Positions 1 through 5,049 of a stretch of DNA of 10,603 nt are shown piece after piece. Under the pieces are notes generated by a model that did no database searches, was not told the DNA's origin, and saw only the letters and a program-made list of their open reading frames with translations. Each line of letters opens with the position of its first letter. Within the stretch, counting starts at the first letter, position 1. Source of the DNA: Actinomycetota bacterium. GTDB lineage: Bacteria; Actinomycetota; Actinomycetes; JACCUZ01. The translations under genes were made by a program, and so were the position numbers. The stretch is from positions 1-10,603 of the forward strand of contig JAVEDA010000356.1 in the NCBI GenBank assembly GCA_030841195.1, in the 5' to 3' direction.

Positions 1-1136
1 CGCAGCACGTGCTTGAGCGCGTTCTGGAAGGACCAGGTGTCCTCGCCGACCTCGCGCTGGTTGACGATGCACTTCTGGTGCCGGTGGAGGAACTCGATCG
101 GGTCCTCGACGGTCATGATGTGCTCGCTGCGGGTCCGGTTGGCCAGGTCGATCAGTGACGCGAGCGTCGTCGACTTGCCGGAGCCGGTGGGGCCGGTGAC
201 GAGCACGAAGCCACGGGGCAGCGACGCGAAGTTCGCCACCGACGGGGGCACGCCCAGGTCCTCGAGCTTGCGGATCTCGAACGGGTTGATGCGGAACGCC
301 GCGCCGAGCGCGTCGCGCTGCCGGTAGATGTTCACCCGGAAGCGGGCCCGGCCCGGGACGCTGTAGGCGAAGTCCAGCTCGAGGTTCTCCTCGAACTTCT
401 CCCGCTGCTTCTGGGTCAGGGCGGCGTAGAGCACCCGCTGGATGACCGGCGGGGTGAGGATCGGCTGGTCCTCCATCTGCTTCAGCTCACCGTTGAGCCG
501 GATCGACGGGCGGGCACCCGAGGTCAGGTGGAGGTCGGACGCGCCGGTGTCCAGCACGTGCATGAGCAGGTCGTTCAGGCTGATGTCGTTCTCGTCGCCC
601 TCGGCCTCGGTCGAGCCGCGGCTGTAGGCCGACTCCTCGGCCTCCGACTCGGCCAGCAGCGACTGCGAGCCCTCGGTGGGCACGCCGTCGGGGGCGAACG
701 CCGCGGGGGCCGGCGGGAGCGGTGTGGCGGGCTCGAGCGGTGCCGTGGCGGGCACGACCTGCTCAGGCACGTACGCCGGGGCCAGCTCGGCCGTAGGAAG
801 CTCGACAGGCGGCGCCACGGCGTACGCCGGTGCGGGCGTCTCGTAGGCCTGGATGGGCTCGAGGTCCGCCACCGGGACATCCGGGGCGACCGGGGCGGCT
901 GTGTCGACTGCGGCTGGCTCGCTGGCCGGAGCCAGGTCGTAGACCGGCAGGCCACCGTCGTAGGTCGGCTCGACCGGCAGGCCGCCCAGCGGGTCGGCCT
1001 CGACCGGGGCAGCGTCGTCGGCCACGTAGGAGTAGGTCCAGCCTGCGTTCGTCGCCTCGGTGTCGGCCGTGGGCACGGGCACTGCCGCGAATCCCCCTGG
1101 CTCGTTGGGCACCGGCTGGTATCCGGACGTCTCCAC
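1..1136 (-). CDS. pilT: PilT-type type IV pilus retraction ATPase with long N-terminal extension (3' end outside window)
   Basis: Hexameric secretion-superfamily ATPase, expected at the cytoplasmic base of the type IV pilus to drive pilin disassembly and retraction. The frame stays open to position 1, so 378 codons are seen and the last part of the ATPase is missing (Walker B and the C-terminal domain). The core starts near residue 184 with SLNDLLMHVLDTGASDLHL, typical of the PilT N-domain. The P-loop GPTGSGKST has its lysine at residue 321 and is followed by TVEDPIEF (Asp box). Residues 1-183 are a Pro/Ala/Val/Glu-rich, probably disordered extension absent from classical PilT. It contains two GGLPV units ten residues apart (51-55 and 61-65). 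I chose GTG at 1134-1136 because GAGAGGGG lies 7 nt upstream and no better start is in frame. It lies 130 bp after pilB. The PilT rather than PilB identity rests on the short N-domain and the absence of a MshEN domain in the visible part. Confidence 0.9.
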   Translation of the reverse strand, partial: METSGYQPVPNEPGGFAAVPVPTADTEATNAGWTYSYVADDAAPVEADPLGGLPVEPTYDGGLPVYDLAPASEPAAVDTAAPVAPDVPVADLEPIQAYETPAPAYAVAPPVELPTAELAPAYVPEQVVPATAPLEPATPLPPAPAAFAPDGVPTEGSQSLLAESEAEESAYSRGSTEAEGDENDISLNDLLMHVLDTGASDLHLTSGARPSIRLNGELKQMEDQPILTPPVIQRVLYAALTQKQREKFEENLELDFAYSVPGRARFRVNIYRQRDALGAAFRINPFEIRKLEDLGVPPSVANFASLPRGFVLVTGPTGSGKSTTLASLIDLANRTRSEHIMTVEDPIEFLHRHQKCIVNQREVGEDTWSFQNALKHVL

Positions 1137-1143
1137 CTGCTGA

Positions 1144-1151
1144 CCCCTCTC
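1144..1151 (-). promoter_or_regulatory. Ribosome binding site of pilT
   Basis: On the minus strand GAGAGGGG ends 7 nt before the GTG at 1134-1136. It decides this GTG as the start, because the frame remains open upstream through the whole gap into the end of pilB. Confidence 0.65.
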
Positions 1152-1183
1152 GCATCGGCGCACCGCAGACCGCGGTCCACCCT

Positions 1184-1206
1184 TCTCGCGAGAGGATCGG
1201 CCGATC
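1184..1206. promoter_or_regulatory. Two adjacent perfect palindromes in the pilB-pilT gap (possible operator)
   Basis: TCTCGCGAGA (1184-1193) is a perfect 10-bp palindrome. One base further, GATCGGCCGATC (1195-1206) is a perfect 12-bp palindrome. They sit between pilB and pilT and overlap the -10 part and the predicted start region of the sigma-28-like element at 1194-1222. Position and symmetry fit a binding site for a dimeric regulator, or two abutting sites. Short GC-rich palindromes also arise by chance in such DNA, so a regulatory role is inference. Confidence 0.3.
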
Positions 1207-1222
1207 GGGAGGTCCCCTTGAG
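1194..1222 (-). promoter_or_regulatory. Candidate FliA/WhiG (sigma-28 family) promoter of pilT
   Basis: Minus strand reads CTCAAG (1222-1217), 15 nt, then GCCGATCC (1201-1194). Sigma-28 family promoters have a TAAA- or CTCA-like -35 box and a GCCGA-type -10 box about 15-17 nt apart. The expected transcript start, near 1187, would leave a leader of about 50 nt containing the GAGAGGGG ribosome binding site. The same element with identical spacing lies before the Roadblock gene. The last two -10 bases are CC rather than AA. No experimental support is visible. Confidence 0.45.
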
Positions 1223-1225
1223 TCC

Positions 1226-1267
1226 GGCCTGCGACCTTGCCAAGTCTTGGTACTCGACCGGCAGGCC
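1226..1267 (-). other. Stem-loop structure directly after pilB
   Basis: The 7-bp arms GGCCTGC (1226-1232) and GCAGGCC (1261-1267) are perfect inverted repeats. The distal arm includes the last base of the pilB stop codon. Inside the loop CCAAG-T-CTTGG (1240-1250) can form a second small hairpin. There is no U-run on either strand, so this is not a canonical intrinsic terminator. It may weaken read-through, or protect the 3' end of the pilB message and thereby separate pilB and pilT levels. Confidence 0.3.
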
Positions 1268-2946
1268 TAGACGACGACGCGGAGGATCTCGTCGAGGGAG
1301 GTGACCCCGGCGAGCACCTTGCTCAGCCCGTCCTCACGCAGGGTCTTCATCCCCTGCTCCCGGGCGACGTGCTCGATCGTGGTCGCCGACGCCTTCTCGA
1401 CCGCGAGCCGCTCGATCTCCTCGGAGATGAGCATCACCTCGTGCAGGGCCAGCCGGCCCTTGTAGCCGGTCTTGGAGCAGTTCGTGCAGCCGACCGGTCG
1501 GAACAGCTCGGGCAGCGGCTTGCCGTCCTCCCACGGGAACCGGGAGGCCACCAGGGACTCCGCCGTGGGCGTGTACGGCTCCTTGCATTTGGAGCACAGG
1601 CGGCGGGCGAGCCGCTGGGCCAGCACGGCGTCCAGCGCCGACCCGACCAGGAACGGCTCGATGCCCATCTCGGTCAGCCGGCTGACGGCGGACGGCGCAT
1701 CGTTGGTGTGCAGGGTCGACAGGACGAGGTGGCCGGTGAGGGCGGCCTCGACGGCGATCTGCCCGGTCTCGTGGTCACGGATCTCACCGATCAGCACGAT
1801 GTCAGGGTCGGAGCGCAGGATCGACCGGAGGGCGGACGCGAAGGTCAGGCCGGCCTTGTTGTTGGTCTGCACCTGGTTGATGCCCGGGAGGCGGTACTCG
1901 ACCGGGTCCTCGACCGTGATGACGTTGACCTCGGGCCGGCTGACGATGTTCAGCGTGGCGTACAGCGTGGTCGACTTTCCGGAGCCGGTCGGGCCGGTCA
2001 CCAGGATCATGCCGTAGGGCTTGGTGAAGCTGCGCGAGTAGCGCTCGTAGTTGTCCTGGGAGAACCCGAGGTCGGTGAGGTCGAGACGGGCCGTCGAGTT
2101 GTCCAGGATCCGCATCACGACCTTCTCCCCCCAGACGGTGGGGAGGGTCGCGACCCGCAGGTCGATCTTGCGGCCGTTCGCGTTCACCGACAGGCGGCCG
2201 TCCTGCGGGATCCGCCGCTCGGCAATGTTGATGTCGGCCATGATCTTGAGCCGGCTGATGACGCCAGACTGGATCGCCTTGGGCGAGCGCATGACCTCGT
2301 GCAGCACACCGTCGATCCGGAAGCGCACCCTCAGGTCGTGCTCGGTCGGCTCCAGGTGGATGTCCGACGCGCGGTCCTGGATCGCCTGCGTGATCAGCAG
2401 GTTGACGTACTTGACGATCGGCGCGTCCTCGACGATCTCCTTGACCTTGGAGAGCTCGTCCTCCTCCTCCTGGGCGTCCAGGACGGCGGAGATGTCGTCG
2501 AGGTCGGAGTCGGCGCGGTAGTACCGGTCGATCGCCGCCGCGATGTCAGCCCGGGTGGCGACCACCGGCTTGACGTCCATCCCGGTCAGGGACCGGATGT
2601 CGTCGATCGCGAACACGTTCGCGGGGTCGGCCATCGCGACCAGCAGCTTGCCGTCCTCGAAGCCGATCGGCATCGCCGAGTGGCGACGGCAGACCGTGCC
2701 GGGGACCCGGCCCACGGCGGAGCCGTCCACCGCGAAGTCCGAGAGGTCGACGAACCGGAGCCCGATCTGGGTGGCCAGCGCCGCGACGAGCTGGGACTCG
2801 GTGAGGACGCCCTGCTCGATGAGCACCCGCCCGAGAGCCCGGCCGACCCGCTGCTGCTCCTCGTAGGCGGCCTCGAGCTGGGTCGGGCTGACGAGCCCGC
2901 CTTCCAGCAGGATGTCGCCCAGCTGCTTCACGCGCCGTCCCTTCAC
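1267..2946 (-). CDS. pilB: PilB/GspE-type type IV pilus assembly ATPase
   Basis: Cytoplasmic hexameric ATPase expected to power pilus extension with the platform protein PilC, which is not in the window. With GTG at 2944-2946 it has 559 residues. Residues 8-31 and 37-60 are two 24-residue MshEN-type motifs with a 5-residue spacer. A GspE N-domain follows, up to about residue 150. The ATPase has DRASDIHLEP, P-loop GPTGSGKST (Lys324), TVEDPVEY, the Walker B region DPDIVLIGEIRD and the His box TGHLVLSTLHTNDA. Cysteines 451, 454, 487 and 490 form the C-x2-C...C-x2-C zinc site typical of PilB/GspE and absent from PilT. The start is uncertain. AGGAGG lies 14 nt before this GTG; a second in-frame GTG at 2929-2931 (554 residues) has AAGGGA 6 nt upstream and would begin MKQLGDILLEGG. 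An in-frame TTG at 2998-3000 has no good ribosome site. Neighbours are the small frame upstream and pilT downstream. Confidence 0.93.
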   Translation of the reverse strand: MKGRRVKQLGDILLEGGLVSPTQLEAAYEEQQRVGRALGRVLIEQGVLTESQLVAALATQIGLRFVDLSDFAVDGSAVGRVPGTVCRRHSAMPIGFEDGKLLVAMADPANVFAIDDIRSLTGMDVKPVVATRADIAAAIDRYYRADSDLDDISAVLDAQEEEDELSKVKEIVEDAPIVKYVNLLITQAIQDRASDIHLEPTEHDLRVRFRIDGVLHEVMRSPKAIQSGVISRLKIMADINIAERRIPQDGRLSVNANGRKIDLRVATLPTVWGEKVVMRILDNSTARLDLTDLGFSQDNYERYSRSFTKPYGMILVTGPTGSGKSTTLYATLNIVSRPEVNVITVEDPVEYRLPGINQVQTNNKAGLTFASALRSILRSDPDIVLIGEIRDHETGQIAVEAALTGHLVLSTLHTNDAPSAVSRLTEMGIEPFLVGSALDAVLAQRLARRLCSKCKEPYTPTAESLVASRFPWEDGKPLPELFRPVGCTNCSKTGYKGRLALHEVMLISEEIERLAVEKASATTIEHVAREQGMKTLREDGLSKVLAGVTSLDEILRVVV

Positions 2947-2960
2947 AAGCCGAAGTTGTC

Positions 2961-2966
2961 CCTCCT
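2961..2966 (-). promoter_or_regulatory. AGGAGG Shine-Dalgarno sequence before pilB
   Basis: A perfect AGGAGG on the minus strand, 14 nt before GTG 2944-2946 and 29 nt before GTG 2929-2931. The spacing is longer than usual for either start. It argues against the TTG at 2998-3000, which would place this sequence inside the gene. Confidence 0.5.
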
Positions 2967-2968
2967 GA

Positions 2969-2997
2969 CCATCGGGTCGGACGGGCAGTTCCTGAAG
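2969..2997 (-). promoter_or_regulatory. Weak sigma-28-like element before pilB
   Basis: Minus strand reads CTTCAG (2997-2992), 15 nt, then CCCGATGG (2976-2969). The spacing equals that of the two better elements, but both boxes are degenerate. Flanking bases also resemble the element before the Roadblock gene: both share CCGTCC, then CCGATGG, then TCAGG. If it is active, the transcript would start close to the AGGAGG, which would favour the downstream GTG (2929-2931) as pilB start. It could equally be a decayed duplicate or chance. Confidence 0.2.
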
Positions 2998-3001
2998 CAA
3001 T

Positions 3002-3181
3002 TCACCAGTGGGCGACCAGCGCTGCCAACGCTCCCATCGAGCGGGACAGCGGGGTGTCCGCCGGGACGGCGATCTCGGACCCGTCGCTGAGCACGAGGGT
3101 CACCTTGACGGGCGGGTCAGGCCGGCGGTGCCGGCCGATGCGGCCTGGCAGCCCGGTGAGGACCCGGAGTCCTCGCACCAC
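3002..3181 (-). CDS. Small hypothetical protein between the GTPase and pilB
   Basis: A 59-codon frame starts at GTG 3179-3181 (a second GTG follows at once at 3176-3178), 4 bp after the GTPase stop, and ends with TGA 55 bp before pilB. I recognise no family. The N-terminal half is Arg/Gly/Pro-rich and unconvincing. The C-terminal half, VTLVLSDGSEIAVP then DTPLSRSMGALAALVAHW, looks like a beta-hairpin followed by a helix. Nearly all its third codon positions are G or C, as in neighbouring genes. An internal GTG (3101-3103) would give a 33-residue protein but lacks a ribosome site. Upstream only a weak AGGTG is present, so expression would depend on coupling to the GTPase gene. It could be a real small pilus-module protein or just open GC-rich sequence. 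Confidence 0.45.
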   Translation of the reverse strand: MVRGLRVLTGLPGRIGRHRRPDPPVKVTLVLSDGSEIAVPADTPLSRSMGALAALVAHW

Positions 3182-3185
3182 GCAC

Positions 3186-3761
3186 CTACGCTCGGACTGC
3201 CTCGGTCTCGACCTCGTCGAGAACCGCGTACAGCAGGGCGAGCAGGACGTTCTTGACCGACTCCTTGTCGGTCGCGTCGCACTCGAGGATCGCGACGTCG
3301 GACGGGATCTGCAGCTGCTGCCGGACGCTGTCCACCAGCGCGTGGTCCTCGGCGCTGGCGCGGTTGAGCGCCACCACATAAGGGACCCGGGCCATGGTGC
3401 GGAAGGCGTCCAGGATGCCCGCGGCCTCCTGCACGGAGTCCTCGCGGGACGCGTCGACGAGCAGCAGGTAGCCGATCATCCCCTCGCCCAGGATCTCCCA
3501 CATGAAGTCGAACCGGTCCTGGCCCGGCGTGCCGAACAGGTAGAGGACCAGGTCGCGGTCGATCGTGATCCGCCCGAAGTCCATCGCCACGGTGGTCTCG
3601 GCCTTGCGCTTGCGGGTGGAGTCGGTCACGCCGCGCTCGGTCGAGAGCACCGTGATCTCGCTGATGGTGCGGATCAGGGTGGTCTTGCCGGCCGCGAAGG
3701 GGCCGGTCACGACCACCTTCACCGCCTGGCCGCCGCGGCGGCGCGCTCGTCCGGTGGCCAC
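3186..3761 (-). CDS. Small Ras-like GTPase (MglA/CvnD-type, 'ATP/GTP-binding protein')
   Basis: A 191-residue single-domain small GTPase, probably a cytoplasmic switch acting on the pilus motor. The P-loop GPFAAGKTT covers residues 20-28 (Lys26). ETTVAMDFG (55-63) supplies the switch I threonine. The G3 region is GTPGQDRF (77-84), in which the usual Asp of DxxG is Gly, as in the conservon (CvnD) type; MglA also lacks it. The G4 position reads LNRAS (132-136), without the canonical NKxD aspartate. CDATDKES (161-168) matches the G5 area. Related proteins act with Roadblock partners: MglA-MglB sets pilus polarity in Myxococcus and CvnB-CvnD occurs in Streptomyces. Here the Roadblock gene is two genes upstream. 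The GTG start at 3759-3761 follows the DUF4388 stop directly (TAA-GTG) and has GAGAGGA 6 nt upstream, so the short basic leader MATGRARRRGG is probably translated. Whether it binds GTP or another nucleotide is open. Confidence 0.85.
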   Translation of the reverse strand: MATGRARRRGGQAVKVVVTGPFAAGKTTLIRTISEITVLSTERGVTDSTRKRKAETTVAMDFGRITIDRDLVLYLFGTPGQDRFDFMWEILGEGMIGYLLLVDASREDSVQEAAGILDAFRTMARVPYVVALNRASAEDHALVDSVRQQLQIPSDVAILECDATDKESVKNVLLALLYAVLDEVETEAVRA

Positions 3762-5048
3762 TTAGAGTCCTCTCACGCCTGCGATGAGCCGCAGCATCAG
3801 GCTGCGGTTGACGTTGGGGTCGCGCTCGATGACCGACACCGAGTCCGGGTCGGGGGAGGTCGCAGTCGCGCCGACGACGTCGCCGAGCCCGCCCATCGAG
3901 GCGGACGGCCCGGCCTGCACGTGCACCGGACGGGCGGCCGGCGTTCCGGCGTGCTCGTCGAAGTCGGCCTGGCGCCGCGGCAGGAACGGCTCGGGACGGG
4001 GCGGCACGACGTCCTGCGGCACGTGCGCACCGCCGAGCATGACGAGACCTTCCGAGCCGGCAGACCCCGCCGTGGCGGTGGCGAGCTCGCGTTCGCCGTC
4101 CTCGTCGGACGCCGTGTCGTCGGCCAGGTCCGGCACCGAGTGCATCGGCTCTGGCGGAGTCACTGCGGCGACCTCGACTCGGGTTTCCTGGGCCGGCTCT
4201 GCCTTCGCCGCGACCGGCGCCGCCGGCTCCTCGGCCGGGGCCTCCTGGACGGGCACGAACGGCTCGCCCTCCAGCGGTGCAAGCAGCCGCTGGCGACGCA
4301 GCACCACGGTGACGTGGTCGTCGGAGTCCGCAGAGTCTTCGGCACCACCCTCGGCGCGGACCTCGAGGAGGCCACGGGTCACCAGGGCGGCCAGGGTCGA
4401 GACGACCGCGTACTGGCCGCTGCCGGTGAGGTCGACCAGCTCGGTGACCGTGCGACGGCCGTCGACCAGGGCCAGCAGCGACCACTCCTCGCGGCTGACC
4501 TGCGGGTCGGCGGGGAGCACGACCGGCATCGCGAGCACGGCCTGCGGTGACGGCACCACCTGCGAGACCGAGTCCCAGCTGGCCCGGCGCGCCTCGGCGT
4601 CGGACAGCACAGCCTCGACGGCCATCGACACGCCCACGTCGTCGGGGTTGGCCTCGTCCATGACGAAGGCGAAGTCACCGTTCTGCCAGCGGAGCAGGTC
4701 GAAGACCGCGTCGACCGACTGGTCCCCCGCCGCCACCCGCAGCAGGTCGGCGTCGACGGCGCCCTGGTCGAGCAGCGCGCGCACGACTCCGACGCCCTCG
4801 CCGGACAGCGCGACCTGGACCGCGTCGGCGAGTGCCTCGTCGGTCAGGGTGCCGCTGCCCACCAGGCGGCGCGCGAGCGGCTGCCGCGAGCTGTCCGCGG
4901 AGGCCCCGCTGATCTGACCGCCGGCGAAGAAGACGACACCGTCCGAGCCGTCGTGGGCCAGGTGCAGGCCGCCGCTCTTCTTGGAGAAGCTCAGCAGCTG
5001 GAAGACGACCGGCAGGCTGAACGCGACGAGTGAGCCCTCGAGCTTCAT
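3762..5048 (-). CDS. DUF4388 (PATAN-type) domain protein with disordered tail
   Basis: A 428-residue protein without signal peptide or membrane segment. It begins MKLEGSLVAFSLPVVFQLLSF, the typical opening of DUF4388, with LHLAHDGSDGVVFFAGGQI next. Residues 1 to about 150 are this domain. REEWSLLALVDGRRT to TRGLLEV (about 186-230) resembles a winged-helix segment often found in DUF4388 proteins. Residues 233-405 are Pro/Ala/Glu/Asp-rich and probably disordered. The last 20 residues, from ERDPNVNRS to LIAGVRGL, return to an ordered-looking amphipathic helix. PATAN/DUF4388 proteins are thought to act as adaptors in gliding, two-component and GTPase-linked signalling, so here it may link the Roadblock protein, the GTPase and PilB/PilT. 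ATG at 5046-5048 lies 1 nt after the Roadblock stop, with GGAG 5 nt upstream. The stop abuts the GTPase start. The family call is firm; the role is inference. Confidence 0.82.
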   Translation of the reverse strand: MKLEGSLVAFSLPVVFQLLSFSKKSGGLHLAHDGSDGVVFFAGGQISGASADSSRQPLARRLVGSGTLTDEALADAVQVALSGEGVGVVRALLDQGAVDADLLRVAAGDQSVDAVFDLLRWQNGDFAFVMDEANPDDVGVSMAVEAVLSDAEARRASWDSVSQVVPSPQAVLAMPVVLPADPQVSREEWSLLALVDGRRTVTELVDLTGSGQYAVVSTLAALVTRGLLEVRAEGGAEDSADSDDHVTVVLRRQRLLAPLEGEPFVPVQEAPAEEPAAPVAAKAEPAQETRVEVAAVTPPEPMHSVPDLADDTASDEDGERELATATAGSAGSEGLVMLGGAHVPQDVVPPRPEPFLPRRQADFDEHAGTPAARPVHVQAGPSASMGGLGDVVGATATSPDPDSVSVIERDPNVNRSLMLRLIAGVRGL

Positions 5049-5049
5049 C

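Noticed and set aside
575..1243. 222-codon minus-strand frame over the start of pilT
   Set aside because: Its product is Arg/Ser/Pro-rich nonsense. The frame containing the PilT P-loop continues through this region and has the better ribosome site.
1975..1998. Long DNA similarity between the pilB and pilT P-loop regions (the pilT copy is near 171-194) as a duplication signal
   Set aside because: Explained by the shared GPTGSGKST motif and by common ancestry of the two ATPases.
2947..3000. TTG at 2998-3000 as the pilB start, adding 18 residues
   Set aside because: No ribosome site precedes it, and it would place a perfect AGGAGG within the coding sequence. The extra residues do not look like the PilB N-terminus.
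1237..3090. 617-codon open frame on the plus strand opposite pilB
   Set aside because: It is the complement of a confirmed gene in GC-rich DNA. The product is an Arg/Asp/Val/Leu-rich string with no family motif, whereas the minus strand carries full PilB motifs.
3054..4550. 498-codon plus-strand frame opposite the GTPase and DUF4388 genes
   Set aside because: Antisense shadow with His/Arg/Gly-rich composition and no recognisable domain. It spans two genuine genes.
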